Origin: Closterium sp. NIES-65
Lineage: Eukaryota; Streptophyta; Zygnematophyceae; Desmidiales; Closteriaceae
NCBI GenBank assembly: GCA_948144175.1
Contig: CANXME010001992.1
Location: 248,001-312,000 of the forward strand
DNA: 64,000 nucleotides
Direction: 5' to 3'
Positions within the stretch are counted from its first letter, which is position 1; each line of letters starts with the position of its first letter. Positions 1 to 10,775 of the stretch are shown here, piece after piece. The notes below the pieces were generated by a model, which worked only from the letters and a program-made list of their open reading frames with translations, was not told the DNA's origin and ran no database searches. Position numbers and translations under genes: made by a program.

Positions 1-150
1 AACCTTACAACAAGGAAGCTACGAAACGTCGGCTTTGTAGTGGGTCGGTGACGGCAGGGAGCAACCTCAAAACAAGTTCATTAAAAACACTTTCATAAGT
101 GTATACTTCCTAAGCATACCTCAAACCATAAACAAACACAAATCAGAAGG
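1..150 (+). other. Possible 3' tail of a second LINE-like copy
   Basis: No gene is seen. Two short blocks here recur in the 3' tail of the LINE downstream: GGAAGCTACGAA at 14-25 and 3379-3390, and a block ending CAGAAG at 131-149 and 3482-3500 (one mismatch). Their spacing is similar (117 and 103 bp). This fits the end of an upstream related copy lying head-to-tail with the one at 294-3208. The second block alone could also be read as a target duplication. Confidence 0.35.
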
Positions 151-293
151 CTGAGGCGGAGAGGCATGCACACGCTCTCGGCTCGATTCCGTCTCTGGTG
201 GAGACCAACACGCAGGAGCGATCGACGCCGCGGGAATTTGGGGAGGAGGCGTGGGCTGGGGTTACGTCATGAGAATGGGAAACATTTTTCAGC

Positions 294-3208
294 GTGGAAG
301 CGGTTGGAGGGAGGACAGTGCGCCGAATCCCACAGCGGGCCAGGTCGGGGGTTTTAGACGCGCTCTGTTGCATCCTTAAGCGCTTGAAGAGCCAGCCGGG
401 AGGTGAAGCCGCTACCCTCCTACTCTTGGCGTTTCCGCGCCTCATCCTAGCCATGCCTCCCAAGCCAGGCATAGGTCAGAAGGCGCTGATCACAGAGCGG
501 TTGGGTGCGTTCTGGGAGGGGAGGTGGCGGGAGCTGTTCGACTCTGCCATGGTGGCGGCGCGGCCAGCAGTTCGCCCACTTTCCTACACTTGCTCTGACC
601 AGGACCCGGATGCCATCCGCCTGTCACGGTGCCGATCTCGGTGCAAAGTGGGGGAGTGGAGCCGTGGATTGGCCTGCCTTACAGCAGGGGAGTTGGCTTG
701 ACCGTCTGAGGTCATGATGCAGTCGCTGCGAAAGAAGCACCAGGCTAGCGCTGGCGAGGTACCACAGTGGGTCCGCGATTTCACCATCGATACTGCTCAG
801 CGGCCTTCACTTACGACCGACATCCTGGCCAGAGCTATCCATACAGCCTCTCGAGCTTCAGCAGCAGGGCCATCGGGGTGGGTCACAGAGCATCTGCGCG
901 ACACCTTCCTCACTGAACCTTCCTGCCTTTCCCACTTGTTGGAAGTGTTCAACCAATGGGTGGCAGGACAGGTCCCCGAGCGGGCTCGGCCGTGGCTCGC
1001 CGCACCCAACCTAGTCGGGCTTTCCAAGCCTAACGGCGACGTCCGGCCGGTGGCGATCGGGGAGGTGCTTCCTCGTATCCTTGCTCGAGCTCTCTGCATC
1101 TCGCTCCGCCCTGCAATGGTTTCCTACTTCCTACCGTACAACCAGCTGGGAGTGGGCACCAGGGTCGGGGCGGAGATTCTCACTCATTCTTTCCGGTCAG
1201 CGCTGGCCACTCACCCCGACTGGTGTGCGCTACAGATAGATGTCGCAAACGCCTTCAATTCGCTTCACCGTCATGTGATGTTCGATGGGCTGCGGGAGTC
1301 GCCTTTCTCAGAGATGATCCCATTCTTGCGTGTCTTTTATGGGACACCTAGCGACCTGTACCTCAGAGCAGGCCCTTTCATACAGAGCCTCGAGTCAGCA
1401 CGGGGATCGAGGCAGGGGGACCCGCTCGGCCCTTTTCTTTTCGCGTTCACTCAGCAGCAGGTGATGGAGCCGGTTACTAAGGAGTTCAAGGACCTGCTTT
1501 TCCTCAGCTATACAGACGATACCTATATTTTGGGGCCAGCGGCTAGGATTCTGGAGGCTTTTGGGGTGCTTCAAGAGCGGTTAGAGTGGGTGGGGCTAGA
1601 GGTGCAGGCGCACAAGTGCCGGTTTTGGGAGCACGAGGGCAAGGAGGTGGAGCGGGCACTGCCATTGGGGATGCAGCGGGTGGATGAGGGTCTTACTGTG
1701 GTGGGCGTGCCTGTTGGAGAGGAGGTTTGGGAGGTGGTCCGGCTACGGGAGCGGCTTCGACAGTTGCAGGCGCCACTGCCATGGCTCCCCTTGCTCGACC
1801 ACCCCCAGATGGCTTCACACCTCCTCGCCATTGCAGTTTCAACGCGGCCGATGTATCTCGCCCGGACTATGCCGCCGCATCCGGAGGTAGTTGAGGCTTT
1901 TAGGGATTGGGGCAGCTGTTTAGAGGATTGCTTTGAGCAGCTTTTTCCACCTGGCACTTGGGAGCAGGACCCCGACCGGTCTAGGCGCGCACGCATACAG
2001 CTGCATCTCCCTGTGCGTCTCGGAGGGTTTGGGATCCGGGCAGCGGCCTCTTTGAGCCCACTGTCCTATGTTTGTGGGTGGGCGCAGGCCGCGCGTGACA
2101 TTGCACAGTTAGGGGTGGCGGGTGAGGAGGCGATGTTTGCAGGGTACCTCACCACTTCGACAAGGGCAGAGTTTCTTGACCCGTGGTTTGTCAAGGCTCT
2201 TGAGCAGCTGCCAGCGACTATCCGCCACGAGATACTGGGCTTACCTCTGTGTGTAGCGGCCCCTCCTGTTCGGCTTTTCCAGGCGCGGCAGCGGCAGTTA
2301 GCTGTAGAGGAGCTCAAGGCACTGTGCCGCTTGGCTCGTGACGATGCCACCTTGGCCCGTTTCACATCCCTTCAGGGCCCGGGGGTAGGTGCATGGGTTT
2401 CGGCGGTTCCGTCTCACCCAGATCTCACATTCACTGCGGCTGAGTGGGGCATTGCTACTGCTATACGGCTCGGCCTCCCAATCCAGCAGCTGCAGGTGGC
2501 GGGGAGGTGTGTTTGTGGCACAGCGTTTGTTGACCCAGCAGATCCGCACCATGCCTTGAGATGCAGGCATCAGCATGGTCCTTCTCGGGTGCATGATGAG
2601 GTGAAGTTTGCGGTGGCGAAAATTTCTAAGGCGTCGGGGGGGTGGTGATAATGGAGGATAGTGTGGTGCTGCAAGGGAAGCGGGTTGATGTGGCGGTGCG
2701 ACGTCCAATGGCTGGAGAGGCTCACGCCCTAGAGATCAGCGTCGCGGACCCGCTATCGCTGTCTCCATCACTGCTGGGACAGTGCGGGCGTCAAATAGGT
2801 GTGGCGGCAAGGGAGTGGGAGCGCCGCAAAACGAGTGATTACGCGCCTCTGCTTGCACGCAACCGGGGCGTGCAGTTCACCCCTTTGATAGTTGAGACGT
2901 GGGGGTGTCTCGGCGGTCGTTTTCAGCGGTGGCTTCGTCAGCAGGGGGATGCGCACGTGGGACTAGCTGTGTCGTGGGGGGCTTGTCGAGAGGACGACTC
3001 TGTGTTTTCGGCTTATCTTTTAGGGTCACTGAAGGCGCTCATCGGGGTGGCGTTACAACGGGCGCAAGCCCGTGTCATCCTGCTTCGAGCGGCGTCTTCC
3101 ATAGGGGGGATTAACGTAGATTTGGTGGATCGGGAGAGGGACGATGTCGATGTGGAAGGCGGGGCTCTCTGGGTGGAGGCCCCGTACATGGTCGATACGT
3201 CGATGTGA
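294..3208 (+). pseudogene. Non-LTR (LINE-like) reverse transcriptase, broken copy
   Basis: This encodes a LINE-type reverse transcriptase, the enzyme that copies its own RNA at a nicked target. The thumb-side N-terminal region is at 294-701 and the RT domain at 714-2648. Visible motifs are a GPSGW block near the start of the RT, a QGDPLGP block, and Y-T-D-D (about 1509-1520) in place of the usual FADD. The C-terminal part (2642-3208) has spaced D, E and K-Y residues (DVAVR, HALEIS, WERRK) that may be a PD-(D/E)XK-like nuclease. There are two breaks: an in-frame TGA at 699-701, and a one-base frameshift at a run of seven G (2636-2642). Otherwise all parts line up in order. The frame at 294 begins with GTG and no true start or 5' endonuclease was found, so the copy is probably 5'-truncated. 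Family assignment is from motifs only. Confidence 0.75.
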
Positions 3209-3634
3209 TTGAAGGGGGTGGGGGGGATGGGGTGTGAGATGGGATGTCTTGATGGGGTGTCTTGACTGGGCGTTTTGATTGGGTATCTTGAGTTGGGGTT
3301 TTATGTGTGTTGCATTTGGTTTCTTTTTGGCAGTTTCATTTTCCTTCTCCCTTTTTTTTTCCACCCTAGATTGTTGTTGGAAGCTACGAAGCGCAACTGT
3401 ATCTACTGGAGACGGGTTCGCTAGAATACGTCATGTAATTGTTGATCTAATGTATGTAATCCCTACGGAAACAAAACAAAAAACAAACACAATTCAGAAG
3501 TTGAATGTTGACAAGGACAAAATAAGCAATGATATCTCCCTTTCTTACCAGGCATGGCTACAGAAAAATCATTCTTATGAATACTGTTTAAAGTTTTTAT
3601 TTTCATTTATTTTTGCAGAACAATGCCTCCATAG
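3209..3634 (+). other. LINE 3' tail and flank of Gypsy-1
   Basis: This follows the LINE stop codon. It is T-rich, then ends in an A/C-rich stretch (about 3470-3500) that probably marks the LINE 3' terminus. The remaining bases to 3634 are AT-rich with no recognisable gene. The last five, CATAG, are the left target duplication of Gypsy-1. Confidence 0.5.
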
Positions 3635-3914
3635 TGTAAGGAAATTTCCTAATTCCTTACTGAGGCACCGCTTACGCGTACATTTCCAGCTTTCGGAGTT
3701 CAGGCTCGGTCCGACGACCTCGCCTCCCGAACGTCCTCCGCGTCGCCTTCGGGTTTTCCCAAACCCAAACCTACACCCAACCTCGCACGACTTCGCGACC
3801 TCAGGCTTAGCTAGCCTTGCTATATTATGCCTAGGCCCCGATGTTTGCTCAGTAGTTGTAATCACTTCCGCGATATTGCATTCTGCGCACTCTTCTTTCA
3901 GACAACTCATAACA
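3635..3914 (+). repeat. Gypsy-1 5' LTR
   Basis: This 280-bp repeat starts TGTAAGGAAATTTCC and ends CATAACA. It matches 8785-9064 except for two A-to-G differences. It should carry the promoter and polyadenylation signals; a TATATTAT run lies near 3830. Confidence 0.95.
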
Positions 3915-3916
3915 CC

Positions 3917-3928
3917 TGGTATCAGAGC
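3917..3928 (+). other. Gypsy-1 primer binding site
   Basis: TGGTATCAGAGC lies two bases after the 5' LTR and is complementary to the 3' end of initiator tRNA-Met, the usual primer for plant LTR retrotransposons. Confidence 0.9.
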
Positions 3929-4117
3929 TACTTTCCTAGGTTACCCTCCACTTTCCGGGGTAGTTTAGTACGGGGGAGCGATAGGTTTGGTGGGCTGCAA
4001 AGCGGTCGGCTGAGAGATAGATACGATTATCTCGCTCCGACTAATAGCGTTTGCGCCTTCATCAAAACCAGAAAAATCGTTGTTAACCCCCTGCCCGTTA
4101 GACGAAGCCTGCGACAC

Positions 4118-5284
4118 ATGGACCAGGCGGAGTAAAACGAGCTCATGCAACAGTTTCGGGCGCTGCAGGCCAACATGCAGACTATGTCTGGCGAGTTGGA
4201 GCGCCTGAGGGAGGAAAACGCCGAGCTACGCCAGACGCGAGGTGAAGCGCGTCAGGAGTCGCCCGTCGTGGATGAAGCAGGGAGCAGTTTCGTGCCTAAC
4301 GACGAGGTCCTCAGCGAGCTACAGAACTCGCTGGACGCTGAAGACGAGCGGGCAGCACGAACGCGACGAGCACAAGGGACGCAGTAACAACAGGCACAGC
4401 CGAGGCAACAGTCGCAGACGATGCCACGACAGGCAACAGCGACAATCCCGGTGATGGCTTCAATGGCGCCCCCGATGCATGCTGCAGCAACAGTCTCAAC
4501 AACTGTTAAAATTAAACCGACGAACCCGCCCCCGTTCAATCCCAGCGACAAAACCGTCACTGTGTCAGCTCGGTTGTTCGGCGTAGAGGTGTTTTTTAAT
4601 GCTGCGCAAATTGCTGACGATGCTACCCGCATTAATTTTGCAGTGTCACTATTACGAGGACCGGCGTTGGAATGGTGGAAGCGAACTCTTCAGCCAGAGG
4701 GGGCTCTGGCAGGGATATCACGTGCGAACGACGGGACCTGGACAACTGTCACGCAACAGGCAACTACAATCTTCGGAGTGGCCACGATACGCACATGGAC
4801 GGAGTGGGGTGCCGCGCTGCGAAGCAGATTCGAGCATGTATCCGCCTCGGATTCTGCTCGCATGAAGCTGCGTACCTGGAAGCAGGTGGCGTCGGTCCAA
4901 GATTACACAGTGACGTTCTGCAATTTGGCTGACCAAGTGGACGACATGAGCGACGCGGAACGACTCGACCGATACGTCGCAGGCCTCAAGTACGAAGTAC
5001 AGTACGAGGTGCGACGGGCGAGGCCACGCGTATTTATCGAAGCCGTCCAGGTGGCCGAATCAACGGATGCGCTGATGCAATGGGCGAGAATGAGTTCCCG
5101 GGAGGGCACTCAATTTCGTGGACCGCCGCGCCAGCCCACAATCAACGGGGTGGATGCACCGAGGCGGGGAAACAACAACTGCTTCATCTGCAACCAACCG
5201 GGCCACTGGAAGAAGGACTGCCCGAAGCTGAAACAGGGAAACAGGAACGACGGAGAGGGGTCGGGAAAAGAGACGAGTCAGTAG
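4118..5284 (+). CDS. gag: Gypsy-1 Gag (two in-frame TAA codons)
   Basis: Gag is the structural protein that packages element RNA. Reading from the ATG at 4118 in one frame gives an N-terminal coiled-coil-like segment (leucine/glutamate-rich, from about 4145), the retrotransposon Gag domain (about 4560-5090, with [10 protein letters not shown]), and a CCHC zinc knuckle [17 protein letters not shown] codons at 4133-4135 and 4385-4387 interrupt this frame; both sit where Gln (CAA) would fit and no frameshift accompanies them. Translation could instead start at 4145 or 4421, keeping the Gag core. The terminal TAG at 5282-5284 is preceded by a slippery heptamer and lies in a hairpin. Pol overlaps it in the -1 frame. 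Confidence 0.85.
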
Positions 5285-8200
5285 CAGTCGGGCCACCTAC
5301 TGACGAGACCCCGTCGCCCGGCAATCAACATCCACACCGAGTGGTGGTACCAATACGGGCTATCGACCGCAACCGGACGAATAAAGTGGATGAACACATG
5401 GATCACCCTGTGCTGGTCGTGGGGAGGGTTAATGGGCAAAAGGTAAAATTATTCGTCGACGGTGGGGCGAGCCACAGTCTCGTCAACCTAGCGACGGCCA
5501 AAAAAATCGGAGTCAAGCTGGACAGGTGTCTACCAGAGATTGATGCGCGATTGGTGGACGGAACACCGCTGGCGATCAAGGACGAGGTCCGACAAATTCG
5601 GATGAAGTGTGGCGACGATTTCGGGTTCTCCATGCGGATGTTGGCGACAACGCTGGACGGTTGCGATGTGCTGCTCGGAAGGGATTGGCTGCAGCGTTTC
5701 AATCCGACCATCGACTGGACGACGGGAGCGATCACGGTGCTGTGCAACAAGGGGCGCGTGACACTTCCGAAATGGGCGGAGCCGGAGCCGACGACAACAC
5801 GTGTCAACGCGATAACGATGAAGAGGGCGATAAAACGGGGAGCGCAGGGCTACGCCGTACAGCTGTACGAGGTGGTGGCTTCCGAAAAAATCGCCGACAT
5901 CGACACGCTCTGCGCTGCTGTACCCAACGACGTGGCGAGCATAATTCGGAGGTACCCCGAAATATTCGCGGATGACCTACCTGATGGGCTGCCACCTCAG
6001 CGTCCGGAAGACCACATGATCGAGCTGGAGCCAGGCGCGAAACCAACCGTTCGGTCCCAATGGCGGCTCAGCCAACCGGAGCTCGACGAATTGCAGAAAC
6101 AGCTGGATTACCTGCTTTCTAAGGGTTTTATCCGGCCGAGCACGTCGCCGTACGCCGCCCCGATACTATTCACACCGAAGAAGGACGGAGGCCTGCGCAT
6201 GTGCATCGACTATCGAGCGTTGAATCGGGTCACAATCAAGTCGCGTTACCCGATCCCACGAACAGACGACCTGCTGGATCAACTTCGCGGGGCTCGTTTC
6301 TTCTCGAAAATCGATTTGCGAGGTGGCTACCATCAAATTCGGGTGTTCGCCGACGACTGCCCGAAGACCGCATTCCGAACCCGCTACGGCAGTTATGAGT
6401 ACACCGTGATGCCGTTCGGGCTGACGAACGCACCCTCGACGTTCCAGCTCACTATGAATGGGGTGTTTCGTGACATGTTGGATAAAAAAGTTATCGTTTA
6501 CCTGGACGACATCCTGGTGTACAGCAGGACACGGGAGCAGCATTTACAGGATTTGGACGAAGTGTTCCGGCGCTTGCAGCAGAACCGGCTGATTACGAAG
6601 GGCTCTAAGTGCGAGTTCTTACGGTCGGAGTTGGAGTTTCTAGGGCACGTCGTCTCTGGGGAAGGCATTAAAATCGACCCTCGTAAAATAAAAGCGATTT
6701 CGGAGTGGATGCCGCCCACGAACATCACTGAGTTGCAGAGTTTCCTCGGCTTCGTTAACTACGTCCGCCGTTTTGTACCCAATATGGCGGGGGTAACCAG
6801 GCCGTTAACCGATCTCCTGCATGAGGGCGTGCAGTTTCTTTGGGGGGAGAGAGAACAGCTGGCTTTCAACGAGCTGAAGAAAATTTTGAGTTCACCCCCG
6901 GTGCTTCGATTCGCAGATCCATCTCGACCGTTCGAAGTCGTGACGGACGCCAGCGATTTCGCTGTCGGCGCTGTGCTACTACAGGACTTCGGCAACGGAC
7001 TGCAACCCATCGCGTACGAGTCAAGAAAAATGCAGCCGCCCGAGCGCAACTACACGGTTCACGACAAGGAAATGCTCGCCATCGTGCATGCGTTTCGAAT
7101 ATGGCGATGCTACCTCACGGGAGCGGATGTCACAATCCGAACTGACCACAAATCACTACAGTACATGCGCAGCCAACCACAGCTCAACCCACGACAAATC
7201 CGGTGGATCGACTACCTCGAATCGAATTTCCGCTACACCATCACATATAAAAAGGGCGCCAACAACATCGCCGACGCCCTGACCCGCCCATCCATGCAGA
7301 CCGCAGCAGTACTAATCGCCCATTCCAACCCTTTATTGACAGGATTATTCAAGCACGGCTACAGGATCGACAGATTTTTCAGGACCAGTCAACACCGCGG
7401 GGTCACTACACCGCATGGAAGTTACTACCTAAAAGTCGGTACTAACCGAGTTTGGGTGCCTTCCTACCGACCCTTACGCGAATTGCTGACGCAAGAAGTA
7501 CACGATTCCAACCTCTCCGGGCATTTCGGCGTCGACAAAACATTGAAGCTGCTGCAGCGGAACTACTACTGGCCCGACATGGCGTCGGACGTGCAGCGCT
7601 ATGTGTCCGCCTGCCCGACCTGCCAGGCAATGAAGTCATCACGACAACGACCAGCTGGCTTACTGCAGCCCCTCGAGCCACCCGAACGACCGTGGCAACA
7701 GGTGACTATGGATTTCGTCACGGGCCTTCCAGCTGGCGCAAGTGGCAACGACTCCGTGCTCGTCGTCGTTGATCGCTTAACGAAAATGGCGCATTTCGCG
7801 CCCTGCCGTACAACGATCACAGCCGAAGAAACAGCACGACTCTTCATCTCAACCGTCGTACGCCTCCACGGGTTACCTTCGGCGATCATCAGCGATCGAG
7901 ATCCGAAATTCACGTCGAAATTTTGGCAGGAGACATGGGCACAGTACGGCACCCGCCTGCAATTTTCGTCGTCCTACCACCCGCAAACCGACGGACAGAC
8001 AGAGAGGACAAACCAAACGATGGAGCGGCTGATTCGCACGAACTGCCGGGACATCACCAAGTGGGAAGATTCTCTTCCCATGCTCGAATTTGCGTACAAC
8101 AACGCCCCATCGGCAACGACCAAGCAATCACCATTCTACCTGAATTACGGGATAGACCCGGTGGTACCCTCATCGACCACTCCCGACAACCCGGTACCCA

Positions 8201-8772
8201 GGTCACAGCAGTTTATTTCGGAACTCCAGGACGCGCGTGCCAAGGCAGCTGACTTTATCCGAAAAGCGATTTCGACCGCCAGCCGCTACGCTGACCAACA
8301 TCGACGGAATTTACCCTTCCGCGAGGGGCAGATGGTTCTCCTGGACACAAAAAACCTCAGACTGCCCCAGCCCGCAAAACTGCGTCCTCGATACGTGGGA
8401 CCTTTTCGCATCATTCGAATGCTGACACCGGTCACTGCGAAGCTTCTCCTCCCGGACGACTGGCATATCTACGACGCTTTCCACGTCAGTTTACTTCGCC
8501 ACTACGTGGCACCCCAGTCCTCCGACGTCGCTCGACCCCACCAGGCGCCCAGTGTCCGACCGGTAGCAGATCCCACGCTCCAGCCCTGGAAGATATTGAA
8601 TCATCGCATTCGTGCGACCCCAGCCGGCCGCCACGTCGATTTTCTACTTCGTTGGGTGGATCGCACAAGTGACGACGACACATGGGTCCCGGCTGACTCA
8701 CTACAAGGGCACTCGGTACTCCGGCAGTATCTTTCTCGCCGACACGTACCTGATATTGACCACCTTTCTTGA
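5080..8772 (+). CDS. pol: Gypsy-1 Pol polyprotein (PR-RT-RNase H-IN-chromodomain)
   Basis: This open frame runs to TGA at 8770-8772. If entered by -1 slippage near 5269, the polyprotein begins there rather than at the ATG at 5080. Domains in order: aspartic protease (DGGASHS, about 5460); reverse transcriptase ([13 protein letters not shown], catalytic Y-L-D-D near 6500); RNase H ([10 protein letters not shown], then TDHKSL); integrase with HHCC zinc finger ([10 protein letters not shown]) and D-D-E core ([22 protein letters not shown] region); and a C-terminal chromodomain (LRWVDR...DDDTWVP). The chromodomain places it among chromoviruses, which target chromatin marks. No internal stop or obvious catalytic loss is seen, so pol may be functional. 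Confidence 0.93.
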   Translation: MGENEFPGGHSISWTAAPAHNQRGGCTEAGKQQLLHLQPTGPLEEGLPEAETGKQERRRGVGKRDESVAVGPPTDETPSPGNQHPHRVVVPIRAIDRNRTNKVDEHMDHPVLVVGRVNGQKVKLFVDGGASHSLVNLATAKKIGVKLDRCLPEIDARLVDGTPLAIKDEVRQIRMKCGDDFGFSMRMLATTLDGCDVLLGRDWLQRFNPTIDWTTGAITVLCNKGRVTLPKWAEPEPTTTRVNAITMKRAIKRGAQGYAVQLYEVVASEKIADIDTLCAAVPNDVASIIRRYPEIFADDLPDGLPPQRPEDHMIELEPGAKPTVRSQWRLSQPELDELQKQLDYLLSKGFIRPSTSPYAAPILFTPKKDGGLRMCIDYRALNRVTIKSRYPIPRTDDLLDQLRGARFFSKIDLRGGYHQIRVFADDCPKTAFRTRYGSYEYTVMPFGLTNAPSTFQLTMNGVFRDMLDKKVIVYLDDILVYSRTREQHLQDLDEVFRRLQQNRLITKGSKCEFLRSELEFLGHVVSGEGIKIDPRKIKAISEWMPPTNITELQSFLGFVNYVRRFVPNMAGVTRPLTDLLHEGVQFLWGEREQLAFNELKKILSSPPVLRFADPSRPFEVVTDASDFAVGAVLLQDFGNGLQPIAYESRKMQPPERNYTVHDKEMLAIVHAFRIWRCYLTGADVTIRTDHKSLQYMRSQPQLNPRQIRWIDYLESNFRYTITYKKGANNIADALTRPSMQTAAVLIAHSNPLLTGLFKHGYRIDRFFRTSQHRGVTTPHGSYYLKVGTNRVWVPSYRPLRELLTQEVHDSNLSGHFGVDKTLKLLQRNYYWPDMASDVQRYVSACPTCQAMKSSRQRPAGLLQPLEPPERPWQQVTMDFVTGLPAGASGNDSVLVVVDRLTKMAHFAPCRTTITAEETARLFISTVVRLHGLPSAIISDRDPKFTSKFWQETWAQYGTRLQFSSSYHPQTDGQTERTNQTMERLIRTNCRDITKWEDSLPMLEFAYNNAPSATTKQSPFYLNYGIDPVVPSSTTPDNPVPRSQQFISELQDARAKAADFIRKAISTASRYADQHRRNLPFREGQMVLLDTKNLRLPQPAKLRPRYVGPFRIIRMLTPVTAKLLLPDDWHIYDAFHVSLLRHYVAPQSSDVARPHQAPSVRPVADPTLQPWKILNHRIRATPAGRHVDFLLRWVDRTSDDDTWVPADSLQGHSVLRQYLSRRHVPDIDHLS
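5263..5304 (+). promoter_or_regulatory. Gypsy-1 probable -1 ribosomal frameshift signal
   Basis: The gag codons TCG-GGA-AAA create the heptamer G-GGA-AAA at 5263-5269, the X-XXY-YYZ form used for -1 slippage. After a 7-nt spacer a perfect stem GTCAGTAG (5277-5284) pairs with CTACTGAC (5297-5304) across a 12-nt loop; the gag stop codon is inside the first arm. Pol is in exactly the -1 frame. The same arrangement occurs in Gypsy-2. Function is inferred, not shown. Confidence 0.75.
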
Positions 8773-8784
8773 AGGGGGGGGTAG
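8771..8784 (+). other. Gypsy-1 polypurine tract
   Basis: GAAGGGGGGGGTAG immediately precedes the 3' LTR and is the expected primer for plus-strand DNA synthesis. GTAG next to the LTR is shared with Gypsy-2. Confidence 0.85.
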
Positions 8785-9064
8785 TGTAAGGAAATTTCCT
8801 AATTCCTTACTGAGGCACCGCTTACGCGTACATTTCCAGCTTTCGGGGTTCAGGCTCGGTCCGACGACCTCGCCTCCCGAACGTCCTCCGCGTCGCCTTC
8901 GGGTTTTCCCAAACCCGAACCTACACCCAACCTCGCACGACTTCGCGACCTCAGGCTTAGCTAGCCTTGCTATATTATGCCTAGGCCCCGATGTTTGCTC
9001 AGTAGTTGTAATCACTTCCGCGATATTGCATTCTGCGCACTCTTCTTTCAGACAACTCATAACA
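8785..9064 (+). repeat. Gypsy-1 3' LTR
   Basis: This 280-bp repeat is 278/280 identical to 3635-3914. It is followed by the right-hand target duplication CATAG at 9065-9069. Confidence 0.95.
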
Positions 9065-9069
9065 CATAG

Positions 9070-10775
9070 AAGCTTGAGCCGCAGAAGGCACAACTCTCGA
9101 GGCAGTATTATCATATGTTTTTTTGAAAGCGGGAGAGCTGATATTAGAATTGGTAGTTGTGATTTATTGAGATTCAGGCTGTGTGGGAAAAGGTGACCAT
9201 CAGGGCTGGGAACCACGTGAGAGCTTTCCCATTGGCAGATATTAAAACCACGTGGAAATGGCAATCCTGTTTTCCCTAGTGCAATCGCGCGCATCCTTTT
9301 TGGTCGCGCAGGCCGACGTCTTGTTGTTCTGCTGACTTGCGGCCGCGCCCGCTTCCGCTCCGCCAGAATATCCTTCGTGCCTTCGTCCGCTGATCGTTCA
9401 GTGGGGTTCAGTACGAATGAACGCGGTGAATTACGATTCTAAAAGTTGAATTTGCCAATACCATTCCACCTTGAAGTTGAAGTTGCCACCATTCACCAGG
9501 CCCCCTTGAACTTGTCATCGCTTTCTTGTTCCTGCCTCCTTCAAACATACGCGTTCCAGGCATTCTCCTCAGTTTCAGCTCTTCGGGATTCGCATCATCT
9601 GATTCCGATTGGTGTGCTCCTGAAATTCGCGTGTTGTGGCTGACTCTGCTTACTGAATCCACGCCGTTACATCAGCTGCGCAGCTCATGCGTTGACTCTT
9701 ACGTGCGTTCATGCCTCTGCTCGCCGCTTTTCCGATTCCTTCTCGTCCACCGTCGCTGCAAAACCTCCAGCATTTCCCGCCTTTGCCCAGCTGGACAGCG
9801 CCATCAGTGTCCACGTGTCACTCGAATTCCACGTCACTGCCGCAGTTCACGGCTCAGAATCCAGGACATAGTCAAATTTCCTCCGGCTTTTTGCGCCTAA
9901 TTCCGTGTCACTCCCTTCCATCTAATAGTAGCTCCGCCATTCCGAGTTCCCCTCCGTCTGGTAGTCTCATTCCCTCAACTACATCCTCCACTCCTTCTCG
10001 TCGCGTCCTTTCTCTGCGACTCGGACTCACCCCATTGTCACCAATCGTCGCTACAGTCACCCTCCCTATCACCTTCACCGGTGCTCCTCCCCCCATCCTC
10101 TCTTCCTCGCCTCTCACCTCCTCCACCTCTCATCTTTCGTACTTCAGTAGGCCAACGTACGCATCTGTCCTCGCGATTCCTGCACGTAGGCGCAAGATCC
10201 TCCGCGCGCGGAACTTAAAGCGCTGTAGGCGATCAACTAATCTTGGTCAGACTAAGGCGACTGATCAATCGCGTCAGTGGCGCTTATCCCGCTCCGACCC
10301 GCGCCTCGCTACGCGCAGTACAGGCATATCGAAGAAGCGTATAGCGAGTACAAAAGCGGTTTACAGGACTGCGCTAAACGAGCTGGTCTTCCCGCAGCCT
10401 ACCGTCGCCGCTGCCAGAGCCTCAAGGAAGGTTCTTGGAACCAGCAGCCGTTCCGTCGGGAGCAGTTTCTTTTCAAAAACAGGAGGCCGGAGTTCGAACC
10501 TCGCAGTTGGCGGTTGGAACTGCCTAATCGGGTCCGGCAGCGGAGCGAGGGTAGCACTGCTTGTCGCTTCCCACTTCTGAGTGGAATCAGATCTCGAAGA
10601 GGCGGCTCAGGCGTCCCAACAGTAGCAGGTGGGTGGGAGCCTCTTCTGCACCTTCCTTGCATGCATTAGGCGCGCTTACATCCGTTCACATATGCTCCCC
10701 TTACCTCCCTCACCACCACCTCTCCCACTCTGCTCTCTTCATCCCCCCAACCCCCTCCCCCGCCCCCCCCCAGCC
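9070..10775. other. Urease upstream region, no recognised gene
   Basis: About 1.7 kb between Gypsy-1 and the urease start. An open frame at 9711-10580 (plus) would encode a Ser/Pro-rich protein of about 290 residues, but I recognise no domain and its composition looks like noncoding DNA read by chance. The stretch presumably holds the urease promoter and 5' UTR. A C/T-rich tract (about 10690-10775) runs up to the ATG. No clear TATA box was identified. Confidence 0.4.

Larger units (their letters stand above)
3635..9064 (+). mobile_element. Gypsy-1: near-intact Ty3/gypsy chromovirus
   Basis: This is a complete LTR retrotransposon. Two 280-bp LTRs begin TG and end CA, and a perfect 5-bp duplication CATAG flanks it (3630-3634 and 9065-9069). 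The order is 5' LTR, tRNA-Met primer site, leader, gag, -1 overlapping pol (PR-RT-RH-IN-chromodomain), polypurine tract, 3' LTR. The LTRs differ at 2 of 280 positions, both A/G, so insertion was recent. Pol is uninterrupted; gag has two in-frame TAA codons. Gypsy-2 is a related but much older family member. The element sits between the LINE and the urease gene. Confidence 0.95.

Noticed and set aside
131-3500. 19-bp direct repeat around the LINE as target-site duplication
   Set aside because: A second shared block at similar spacing (14-25 and 3379-3390) fits two related 3' tails better than a target duplication.
9711-10580. Ser/Pro-rich open frame upstream of urease as a gene
   Set aside because: No recognisable domain, no homologous motif and no clear splice or start context; kept only as a note in the intergenic entry.
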